7,218 nt of DNA from an uncultured Lachnospiraceae bacterium (lineage in GTDB: Bacteria > Bacillota > Clostridia > Lachnospirales > Lachnospiraceae). Positions 1 through 7,000 of this stretch are shown piece after piece. The stretch's first letter is position 1. Each line of letters opens with the position of its first letter. Made by a program: the position numbers and the translations under genes. The notes below the pieces were generated by a model. That model was given only the letters and a program-made list of their open reading frames with translations, made no database searches and was not told the origin of the DNA. Where the stretch lies: NCBI GenBank assembly GCA_946533525.1, contig CAMNBW010000074.1, forward strand, positions 1-7,218, in the 5' to 3' direction.

Positions 1-344
1 GAATTATTGGAAACAACAGGGGTCTCCGTCTTTGCATAGGCCTCCTCGATGGCGCGTATCTCATCCTTGCTCATATCCACGGCGGAGAAGCAAAAATCCA
101 CATCCTTTGCCACTTCCTCCACCCGGCTTACGTCTCTTACGATAATATCCTTTACGGCCTCCGGCATCGGAGTGTCCATCTTCCACCGTCCCTCCACCGT
201 CTCGGAATATTTCTTTCCGGCGCTCCTGGGACTGGCCGCTATAACGCTTACCTCAAACCAGGGATGGTTTTCAAGCAGCGATATAAATCTCTGACCAACC
301 ATACCCGTGCCGCCCAAAATGGCACATTTCAACTTTTTTTCCAT
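1..344 (-). CDS. asd: Aspartate-semialdehyde dehydrogenase, N-terminal part (cut by window edge)
   Basis: This enzyme reduces aspartyl-4-phosphate to aspartate-semialdehyde with NADPH, the branch-point step to lysine/diaminopimelate, methionine and threonine in the cytosol. Only the first 114 codons are present. They show the N-terminal Rossmann nucleotide-binding fold: the GGTGMVGQ loop at residues 11-18, the NADP-contacting stretch AASPRSAGK at 36-44, FSAVDM at 86-91, and the segment ending in TPVVSNN at 108-114, where the window stops. This pattern matches the fungal/archaeal-type Asd common in Clostridia (about 350-360 residues in full) rather than the E. coli type. The catalytic Cys and His lie beyond the edge. 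The ATG start at 344 is supported by the perfect Shine-Dalgarno sequence AAGGAGGAG just upstream. The gene lies 75 bp downstream of argH on the same strand with no promoter visible between, so it is probably co-transcribed. The main alternative, ArgC (N-acetyl-glutamyl-phosphate reductase), has a similar fold but does not fit the ENHPWFEV and SPRSAGK wording. Confidence 0.9.
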   Translation of the reverse strand, partial: MEKKLKCAILGGTGMVGQRFISLLENHPWFEVSVIAASPRSAGKKYSETVEGRWKMDTPMPEAVKDIIVRDVSRVEEVAKDVDFCFSAVDMSKDEIRAIEEAYAKTETPVVSNN

Positions 345-346
345 AA

Positions 347-356
347 TCTCCTCCTT
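347..356 (-). promoter_or_regulatory. Strong ribosome binding site of asd
   Basis: On the minus strand the sequence reads AAGGAGGAGA immediately before TT-ATG. It is a near-perfect complement to the 16S rRNA 3' end and fixes the asd start at 344. Confidence 0.8.
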
Positions 357-358
357 GC

Positions 359-378
359 CGGAGCTCCCTAAAGCTCCG
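359..378 (-). other. Perfect 7-bp inverted repeat in the argH-asd gap
   Basis: The arms CGGAGCT (359-365) and AGCTCCG (372-378) are exact reverse complements around a 6-nt spacer, so the transcript can form a 7-bp, GC-rich hairpin. On the minus strand it is followed directly by GCAA and then the asd Shine-Dalgarno sequence. There is no run of T after either arm, so it does not look like an intrinsic terminator. It could stabilise the asd message, mark a processing point, or influence ribosome access, but the sequence does not decide between these. Confidence 0.45.
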
Positions 379-419
379 CTCCTCACGCGGCCGCAGAAAA
401 TGCCCTTCAGCCGACTAAT

Positions 420-1796
420 CTATTCCTCCAGATATTTCCTGTATGTTCTTATTACTTCATCCATGGAATCCTTTGAAGGCGCTCCCTGTGTCTTTCTGGC
501 TTCCACACAGGTATTTAGCGAAATTGCCTCGTACACGTCCTCCTCGAAGCTGTCGCTTTCCTCCCTCAATTCCTCGAGCCTCAGCTCATCCAATGAGCAG
601 TGCCTGTCTATACATTTTAAAACCAGTCTTCCCGAGATGGAATGGGCATCCCTGAAGGGAACTCCCTTTTTCACCAGGTAATCCGCAACATCCGTGGCGT
701 TCGTAAAGCCCTTTTTGGAGCTGGCCTCCATCTTGGGTTTATTGAACTTCATCGTATCCAGCATCGCACCGAAGAGGACGATACAGCTTTGCACGGTATC
801 TATGGCGTCGAAAGCCGGCTCCTTATCCTCCTGCATATCCTTGTCATAGGCCAGAGGAATTCCCTTCATCACCGTAAGCAGGCTCATAAGAGAGCCATAA
901 ACCCGCCCGGTCTTGCCGCGAACCAGCTCCGCTATATCCGGGTTCTTCTTCTGGGGCATTATGGAGGAGCCAGTGGAAAACCTGTCGTCAATCTCCACAA
1001 AACGGTATTCATCGCTGTTCCATAAAATGACCTCTTCCGAAAAACGGCTTAAGTGCATCATTATAATGCTTAAAGCTCCCAGGAACTCTATTAAATAGTC
1101 CCTGTCGGATACCGAATCCATGGAATTTCTCGTAGGCTGGTCAAATTCAAGAAGGGTGGCCGTCATATTTCTGTCCAGGGGATAGGTCGTTCCTGCAAGA
1201 GCTCCCGCCCCAAGAGGACAGGAATTGAGCCTCTTTCTGATATCATGGAACCTGTCCCTGTCGCGCATGAACATTTCAAAATAGGCACCCAGATGATGTG
1301 CAAGGGTAACGCTCTGGGCTTTCTGCAGATGTGTAAAGCCCGGCATATATGTCTCTTCGTTTTCTTCGATGAGCCTGAAAAGGATCTTCATAAGGTCCTT
1401 AAGGTTTTCATCCAAAGCATCAATAGTATTGCGGATATAGAGCTTCATATCCAAAGCCACCTGGTCGTTGCGGCTCCTTCCGGTATGCAGCCTCTTTCCA
1501 GCCTCTCCGATACGCTCGGTCAGCACGCTTTCCACAAAGCTGTGAATATCCTCATAGTTTCCCTCTATGGCGAGGCTTCCGTCTTCTATATCGGAAAGTA
1601 TCCCCGACAGCCCCTTGATTATTAGGTCGCTGTCCTCCTCGCTTAAGATACCGCACTTGCCCAGCATGGTCACATGTGCGATACTTCCGCTTATATCCTC
1701 TTTATATAGTCTCTTGTCAAAGCTTAGGGATTCGTTAAATTCAAAAGCCCGGTCGTCAATACTTCCCTGAAACCTGCCGCCCCAAAGCTTATGCAT
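420..1796 (-). CDS. argH: Argininosuccinate lyase
   Basis: The enzyme splits argininosuccinate into arginine and fumarate, the last step of arginine synthesis, as a cytosolic homotetramer. The product is 458 residues, normal for the family. Visible landmarks, numbered from the ATG at 1796, are: N-terminal MHKLWGGRF; HTGRSRNDQVALD at 104-116; GFTHLQKAQ at 153-161, with the conserved Thr-His pair at 155-156; TRNSMDSVSDRD at 222-233; and the fumarase/aspartase-superfamily signature GSSIMPQKKNPD at 276-287, which carries the catalytic Ser. LAYDKDMQEDKE follows at 315-326, and the C-terminal domain is complete to the TAG. All key motifs are intact, so it should be active. A GTG at 1799 gives an alternative start one codon earlier (459 residues). 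The junction reads GTGATG: with ATG the start shares one base with the upstream TGA stop, and with GTG it overlaps by four. A GGGAG ribosome site at 1806-1810 serves either. This overlap predicts translational coupling to the upstream membrane-protein gene. Confidence 0.97.
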   Translation of the reverse strand: MHKLWGGRFQGSIDDRAFEFNESLSFDKRLYKEDISGSIAHVTMLGKCGILSEEDSDLIIKGLSGILSDIEDGSLAIEGNYEDIHSFVESVLTERIGEAGKRLHTGRSRNDQVALDMKLYIRNTIDALDENLKDLMKILFRLIEENEETYMPGFTHLQKAQSVTLAHHLGAYFEMFMRDRDRFHDIRKRLNSCPLGAGALAGTTYPLDRNMTATLLEFDQPTRNSMDSVSDRDYLIEFLGALSIIMMHLSRFSEEVILWNSDEYRFVEIDDRFSTGSSIMPQKKNPDIAELVRGKTGRVYGSLMSLLTVMKGIPLAYDKDMQEDKEPAFDAIDTVQSCIVLFGAMLDTMKFNKPKMEASSKKGFTNATDVADYLVKKGVPFRDAHSISGRLVLKCIDRHCSLDELRLEELREESDSFEEDVYEAISLNTCVEARKTQGAPSKDSMDEVIRTYRKYLEE

Positions 1797-3898
1797 CACC
1801 CTTTTCTCCCTTTAAGCGCAGTAACCGTCGCAAGCAGCACTACCAGTGCAGACACGACCTCTGAGAAAAAGCCTGTAAGGGCTCCCGCAACAAGGGCTGC
1901 CGCGGAAATAAGGAGCGTTATAAAGGAAGGTATCATACCAAGAAAAATACCCATAACCACCATGATTACCGAAATTATACCCAGTACCAGCGGAGAGAGC
2001 TTGTTGAACTCAATCCCTCTGAAGGCGCATATAAGCGCAATTATAACTATTATCGCCACAGCGACGTAGGATATTATCTGAATAGGGAAGGAGCTCTCCT
2101 TGAAATCATCTTCATTGAGATTTCTGCGCCTGCTTTCAAATTCCCTTCTGCCGGCTTCCTTCTTTTTCTCTGTTCCCGTCTGTCTTTCAGGAACTTTTTT
2201 CCTGGGTCTTGCCGGAGCAGCGGTGGCCGCGCCTGCTGCAGCCGTCAATATAACGGTATTGTCGGTATTCTCCTGTCCGGCTTTCCCGTTGGGCTTTAAA
2301 GGACGCACTCCGAGTGTATTTGCATTCCTGACTGTCCTTATCTGCTGATTGGCCTTGACCTCCTGTCCCGGTGCCTGGCTCTTTCCTGCAGCGGCAGGAT
2401 CCTGAAGTGTCCCGGGTCTTTTAGGCACGGGGCGCTTTCCTCTTGTGTCGAGAGGGCCTGCTGCCTGAGTACCCGGCGCGGCATTGGCCGGCAGATTTGC
2501 CGGTATATTGACCGGAGGCATGGAAGGTCTTTCACCCTTTGCAATTTTGGGCCTAGTCTCCCCTGCCGGTACGCCTCTCCTTCTCTGAGCTGTGTTTACC
2601 GGTGCACCGGGCGCTGCTTCCTTTGCCGCTTCCTCTCCTGCGGGAGCATTGCCTTCCTGTCCCGAAGGAACCGGTCTCCTTTTAACCTTGTTCACCCCGG
2701 GAACTGCGGGGATAGCCCCGGTTTCCCTCTTTACCGGAGGGTGATTCTCGGCATTTCTTATATCCTCTACCGGAAGCTTAATGGAGGCATTCCTCTCTAT
2801 CTCTCTTCTTAGAACATTGGCCCTGTTAAGCTCGGCCTGCTTCTTATCTTCGTCCTTTTCTTCCCGTCTGTCAGGAAGACCAGCACCCTCTTCATCCTCG
2901 TCGGAATCGAAAATATCGTTATTTCTCATTTCTTTCTTCTGATCCCTGCTATGTGCTTCCTTCTGGTTTCCGCTTCTCTCAGCCGGACCCTGGTCGCCGT
3001 CATTTTCCGCATGAACCGGCTTTGCGGCTGTCTCCTCCTCCGAATCAGTTTCTTCTATTATAAAGTCCGAATCAAAGGAGTCTCCGGAGTGCCCTCCGTC
3101 CTGCTTACCGGAAAAAACATCATCGTGGGGCTGAGCCTTTTCTTCGCCCTCTTCTTCATCAGCCTTCTCTGCTCCGCTTCTTTCCAGGGCTGCGAGATCC
3201 GGTCCGGGGCCTTTGAACTTGGGGTTTTCAAACCTTGCAGCTTCCCGCCTGGGCTTGAAGATCTTCATATCCTTATCTTCATCGTCGCGCTCAAGCTCCT
3301 CAAGGCGGCCCTGGTCTATCTTTTTAACCTCTATATCCTTTATATCCCTGATTCCGTCGATGCCGGAGTCTTCCTCTTCTGCCTTGTCCTCATCGTCGAG
3401 AAGATCCTCCATCGTGGTAGACATATCTTCCTTTGAAAAGAGATCTCCTCCCTCCTCTACATCGTCAAAGATAATATCGCCGTCATCCTCTTCTGGCTCT
3501 TCAACCTTCTCCTCTTCGGGCTCGCTCTTTCTGCGTCCGAAAAGACCTCTCCTTTCCTTCGCCGGCTTCTCTTTTACGGGCTTTTCCTTGACCGGCTTTT
3601 CTTTTACCGGCTTTGCCTTTACGGGGGGTGCCGCAAACTCATCCACATCGACATCCGGCTCAACCTTTACAGGCTTTTCCTTCACGATGGGCTTGGTCTT
3701 TACAACGGTTTTGGACGGGCTCTTAAGGGGCTTCGCAGGACGCTGGGCAACGCCGGGTGCTCCGGGAGCTCTTCGCATATTGTTTTTTCGCATCTCGGCA
3801 AGCCTCTTGTCCATATCCTCCTCGGAAGACATAGACGGGCGCTTCAATCCCGTTGAATTGGTCTTAACTGTATAATTCAAAGCATCTTTTATCGACAT
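1796..3898 (-). CDS. Unknown 700-residue protein: long charged disordered region plus C-terminal multi-helix membrane domain
   Basis: I do not recognise this protein and assign no function. Residues 1-60 are basic. Residues 64-115 are rich in Lys-Pro-Val-Lys-Glu units. Residues 125-180 and 245-345 are strongly acidic, with short recurring patterns such as IIFDDVEE (142-149), SFDSDFIIEETDSEEE (274-289) and DIFDSDEDEE (328-337). Residues 346-375 could form a charged helix. Residues 380-600 are rich in Pro, Ala, Gly, Lys and Arg. There is no N-terminal signal peptide. The last 95 residues hold about four hydrophobic helices (roughly 605-626, 634-655, 657-678, 679-694) and end in KGRKG, so both ends are probably cytoplasmic and the long N-terminal part would be a cytosolic tail. 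The ATG at 3898 has a strong GGAGGAG ribosome site (3902-3908) and a near-consensus promoter upstream. The stop overlaps the argH start. The reading frame is open throughout and follows normal codon use, so it is a real gene. A scaffold or envelope-associated role is possible but unproven. Confidence 0.85.
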   Translation of the reverse strand: MSIKDALNYTVKTNSTGLKRPSMSSEEDMDKRLAEMRKNNMRRAPGAPGVAQRPAKPLKSPSKTVVKTKPIVKEKPVKVEPDVDVDEFAAPPVKAKPVKEKPVKEKPVKEKPAKERRGLFGRRKSEPEEEKVEEPEEDDGDIIFDDVEEGGDLFSKEDMSTTMEDLLDDEDKAEEEDSGIDGIRDIKDIEVKKIDQGRLEELERDDEDKDMKIFKPRREAARFENPKFKGPGPDLAALERSGAEKADEEEGEEKAQPHDDVFSGKQDGGHSGDSFDSDFIIEETDSEEETAAKPVHAENDGDQGPAERSGNQKEAHSRDQKKEMRNNDIFDSDEDEEGAGLPDRREEKDEDKKQAELNRANVLRREIERNASIKLPVEDIRNAENHPPVKRETGAIPAVPGVNKVKRRPVPSGQEGNAPAGEEAAKEAAPGAPVNTAQRRRGVPAGETRPKIAKGERPSMPPVNIPANLPANAAPGTQAAGPLDTRGKRPVPKRPGTLQDPAAAGKSQAPGQEVKANQQIRTVRNANTLGVRPLKPNGKAGQENTDNTVILTAAAGAATAAPARPRKKVPERQTGTEKKKEAGRREFESRRRNLNEDDFKESSFPIQIISYVAVAIIVIIALICAFRGIEFNKLSPLVLGIISVIMVVMGIFLGMIPSFITLLISAAALVAGALTGFFSEVVSALVVLLATVTALKGRKG
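3554..3619 (-). repeat. In-frame 15-bp tandem repeats encoding Lys-Pro-Val-Lys-Glu
   Basis: Residues 94-115 of the 700-residue protein read as four successive copies of a 5-residue unit (KPVKE three times, then KPAKE), preceded by a diverged VKAKPVK start. In DNA these are 15-bp units close to GGCTTTTCTTTTACC on the plus strand, with synonymous changes between copies. Related but looser copies (KEKPVKVEP) lie just upstream at residues 73-81. The unit keeps the frame, so gain or loss of copies would change protein length without breaking it. Confidence 0.8.
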
Positions 3899-3901
3899 AT
3901 A

Positions 3902-3908
3902 CTCCTCC
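3902..3908 (-). promoter_or_regulatory. Ribosome binding site of the 700-residue protein gene
   Basis: The minus strand reads GGAGGAG-TAT-ATG. The spacing is short from the last G but normal if the GGAGG core is counted. It supports the start at 3898. Confidence 0.7.
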
Positions 3909-3935
3909 GTAAGAATGCAACATGATCAAAGAATC

Positions 3936-3949
3936 AAAAAATCACTAAA
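3936..3949 (-). repeat. 14-bp direct repeat, copy downstream of the -10 box
   Basis: The minus strand reads TTTAGTGATTTTTT, identical to the copy at 3984-3997. This copy begins 2 bp after the -10 element, so the predicted transcription start falls inside it. Its position would suit a repressor site, but no known regulator motif is recognised. Confidence 0.55.
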
Positions 3950-3951
3950 AT

Positions 3952-3980
3952 ATTATAGTTAAACAAATAAAAGTAGTCAA
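3952..3980 (-). promoter_or_regulatory. Sigma-A promoter for the 700-residue gene, argH and probably asd
   Basis: On the minus strand a -35 box TTGACT (3975-3980, five of six consensus bases) is separated by exactly 17 bp from a perfect -10 box TATAAT (3952-3957). Transcription would begin near 3944-3946, giving a leader of about 45 nt before the ATG at 3898. The surrounding DNA is very AT-rich. No comparable promoter is visible before argH or asd, so this is the best candidate to drive all three genes. Confidence 0.8.
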
Positions 3981-3983
3981 CTT

Positions 3984-3997
3984 AAAAAATCACTAAA
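3984..3997 (-). repeat. 14-bp direct repeat, copy upstream of the -35 box
   Basis: The minus strand reads TTTAGTGATTTTTT, ending 3 bp before the -35 box and offset by 48 bp from the identical copy at 3936-3949. It could be a regulator site, an AT-rich UP element, or a chance repeat in AT-rich DNA. Confidence 0.55.
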
Positions 3998-4008
3998 TAA
4001 GTAGAATT

Positions 4009-4069
4009 AAGAAGGGCTGCCGCAATAAGCAGAAAATGTGCAAAATTTTTGTGCTTTCAGCGACAGCCC
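4009..4069 (-). terminator. Imperfect stem-loop downstream of the efflux gene, probable intrinsic terminator
   Basis: Arms 4014-4036 and 4047-4069 pair at 18 of 23 positions: GGGCTG/CAGCCC at the base, CGC/GCG, AAGCA/TGCTT and AAAA/TTTT inside, with a 10-nt loop. The stem begins 13 nt after the permease stop codon. On the minus strand the closing CAGCCC is followed by TTCTTAATTCT, a T-rich but interrupted tail. On the plus strand the stem is followed by CCTAAAATA, so the minus orientation fits better. The poor T-tract means some read-through into the next genes is possible. Confidence 0.6.
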
Positions 4070-4082
4070 CCTAAAATACCTA

Positions 4083-7000
4083 TTACTTTCCATCGTCCGT
4101 ATTGGGATCGATCTCTGATTTTTCCGAAATATTCATCTCCTTTGCCTTAATAAGCCCGAAGAAGCGCTTCTTCCTCTTCTTCTTAGTCTTCTTCTTAAAG
4201 CGTTCAACTATAAGATAGAAGGTCGGTATGAGCAGGAGGGTAAGTATAGTGGAGGCCACCAGTCCTCCGATGATAACGATACCCATTCCCTTCATCGCCC
4301 TGGCATTATCCGAAGTACCCAGCGCTACCGGAAGCATGGACAGAATAGTCGTCAATGTCGTCATAAGTATGGGACGCAGACGGCTTTTGCCCGTTTCGAT
4401 AAGCGCCGTATTGATCTCCATTCCGGCCTCACGGTTCTGGTTGGTGGTATCCACATAAAGGATACCGTTATTAACAACTATACCTGCCAGCATCAGAACA
4501 CCCATCAGCGAAACCATGGAAATCTTCGTATTGGTAAGGAAGAGGAGCGTCACGGAACCGATCACGGCAAAGGGCACGCACATCATTATAAGTATGGAAT
4601 AGATCATTGACTCGAACTGTATAGCCATGACCATAAATACAAGGAAGATGGCTATGAATATGGCCTGTCCTATAGCCGAGAACTCCTCATTCATGGCAGT
4701 CTGCTGTGCGCTTTCCGCGAAGTCAACTGACCCGGGAAGTTCAAGCGCATGGGCCTTTTCCTCAAGCACCGGTCCCAGATCATCCACCGTATCCGCTGTA
4801 AGGGTCGCAGTTATCGAGGCATAGTACATTCCGTTCTGCTTCTGAATAGTCTGCGGCGCGGATGTGAACTTAAGCTCCGCCATTTCTGTGATAGGAACGC
4901 TGACTCCTGAAGAATTTGTAAATGTCATGGACTCCACATCGGGGATGGTCTTATATCTGTCCTTGGGGAATTCCACCGTAACCTCATATTCATCGCCGTC
5001 CAGATCCACATCCATTGCCTTTGTTCCGGTCATATTCGTATATACAAGCCCTGCAAGCTGCTGGGGCGAAAAGCCCTTGGCCCTTGCAAGCATGGGGTCA
5101 ACCACGACCTCAACCTTGGAGCCGGATTCACGCGCTGTGGATTCAACGCCATAGACCCCATTGGTGTTGTGCATCATCTCCTCTATCATGGAGGCGCCCT
5201 TAACAAGATCCTCCCTGTTGGTACTCTCGATATCGATCTCCTTGGTGGAGCCGCTGGCAAAACCCGATCCTCCCATGGAGGAACCCGAGGAAGCATTTAC
5301 CTCGCAGTCACCGGAAAAATTCACAAGCTCCTTATTCCATCTGTCGGCTATATCCTGTGAGGACTGCTTTAAGCCCTTTACCTTATATGCCCTTACAGTT
5401 GCCGAAGTGGAGGATTCATTTATAGTTGTGGAATATCTGTTCGATTCAGGCTGTGCCTCGACAAACTCTTCCAGACGCCTTACCGTTTTATCCATCTCCT
5501 CCAGAGAAAGATTGGGTCTGAAGGTCATGCTTAAGTTTATGATACCCTCGTCTGTGCTTCCCATAAGCTCAGTTTTTAATTGGGTAGCAAGCGCCATTGA
5601 GCCTGCAAAGAGCAAAATTGCAATGAGAAGGGTAGTCTTCTTCATTTTTAAGACTTTGCCTAAAATCCTGGCATAGCCTCCTGAAACCTTTGTCAGTATC
5701 CTGCTTGTGAGGATCTCCTTCTTTTCGACAGGCTGATAGCGGGAGAAAAAGAAGGGGATTATGGTCATGGCTGAGATAAGGGATGAAAGAAGAGCGAAGA
5801 TAATCGTGTAGCCCAGCTGCCCGAACATCTGCCCGGAAAGTCCCTTCATCATTGCCAGAGGCAGGTAAACCACCACGGTGGTTATCGTGGAACCGACGAT
5901 AGATCCTATAACGACCTTGGTTCCGAGATAGGCGGAATCAAAGAAAGTCATGCCCTCATCCCGCTTTCTAAAGCACATTTCTATAACGACGATGGCGTTA
6001 TCCACCATCATTCCTATTCCGATAACCAGGGCGCTCATGGTAACGACGTTTAATGAAAAGCCCATAAAATTCATACATATAATGGTTACCAGCAATGAGA
6101 TAGGCATTGAGGACCCGACTATAAGGGAAGCCTTAAGGTCTCCGAAAAATATGAGCAGTACCAGCATGGACAGGGCAATTCCCAAAATCAGGGTCTGTCC
6201 TACCGAGGTCAGAGAGTCGATAATGGTGTCGGCGCTGTCGGAAACCACCTCTATCTTTACGTTGGGATTGTCCTTCTGCAGCTCGGGGATAAGCTTACCC
6301 ACCTGTCTCGACAGCGTGACCGCCGATGAAGACTGCTTCCTCTTAAGTCCGATGCTTACATTGTCTTCACCCTTGTAACGGCTAAGCTCTGTCTTGTCGT
6401 TTACCGCATAGCGTATATTCGCAACATCCGCAAGGTGAATGACCTGCCCCTTTCCTGTGGTGACGGGAACCTGCTCAAGCTCGGGGATGGTCTCATACTC
6501 TGTCTTGGAGCTTAAATTAACTGTTTTTTCTCCATAACTTGCGCTGCCCGCGGGAACTGTGAAATTCACCGCAGATATGGCGTCCACCACATTGGCGATC
6601 GTGAGTCCGTACTGCGAGGCGTATTCAGGAATAAGCTCCACGCTTATATATCTTTTATCTCCGCCTGTGACTGTGGTCTGGGCCAGAGAGGAAAGCTTTT
6701 TCAACTCGGGATCTATATTTTCATCTACTTCTTTTAAAACATCGATGCCCTCTCCTACCGGGGTTACCGAAAGGGTCATGTCGTCCATGGAATCTAAGTC
6801 CATTTCTATGACCGTGGGATCCTGACAGTCGTCGGGAAAGTCTCCCTTCAACTGGTCTATCTTCTTTTTAACGTCGTCGTAGGCCTTATCCAGGTCAACG
6901 CCGTATTCAAACTGGGCCGCAACAAAGTTGTAATCCTGATAGCAGCGGACGATGGTCGTCTTTACTCCGGAGATGGTCGCAATGGAATCCTCTATCTTTG

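Noticed and set aside
2951..3436. 161-residue plus-strand open frame with hydrophobic stretches
   Set aside because: It is antisense to the same gene, with composition explained by the reverse complement of charged codons. It has no ribosome site or neighbours on that strand.
3213..3875. 220-residue plus-strand open frame rich in Ser
   Set aside because: It lies antisense to the Lys/Glu/Asp-rich part of the 700-residue gene. Its Ser runs are the mirror image of acidic codons, and it lacks a convincing ribosome site.
1796..3898. Possibility that the low-complexity gene is a non-coding or frameshifted artefact
   Set aside because: It has a strong promoter and ribosome site, 700 uninterrupted codons, a coherent hydrophobic C-terminus and a coupled stop/start with argH. 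All of this supports a real protein.
3864..3923. Short 19-codon frame starting at ATG 3923 in the leader and overlapping the start of the 700-residue gene
   Set aside because: No ribosome binding site precedes it, and its peptide has no leader-like run of a regulatory amino acid. It looks like chance.
3984..3989. T-run on the minus strand as the terminator tail of the efflux gene
   Set aside because: It starts about 24 nt after the stem, too far for an intrinsic terminator. The immediate tail TTCTTAATTCT is the relevant one.
3899..4082. Mobile element end or attachment site in the AT-rich gap
   Set aside because: There are no transposase fragments and no target duplications. The imperfect stem-loop and promoter account for most of the gap.
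5161..5676. 171-residue plus-strand open frame within the efflux gene
   Set aside because: The minus-strand frame is a clear, full-length RND permease with conserved motifs across this interval, so the plus frame is a shadow.
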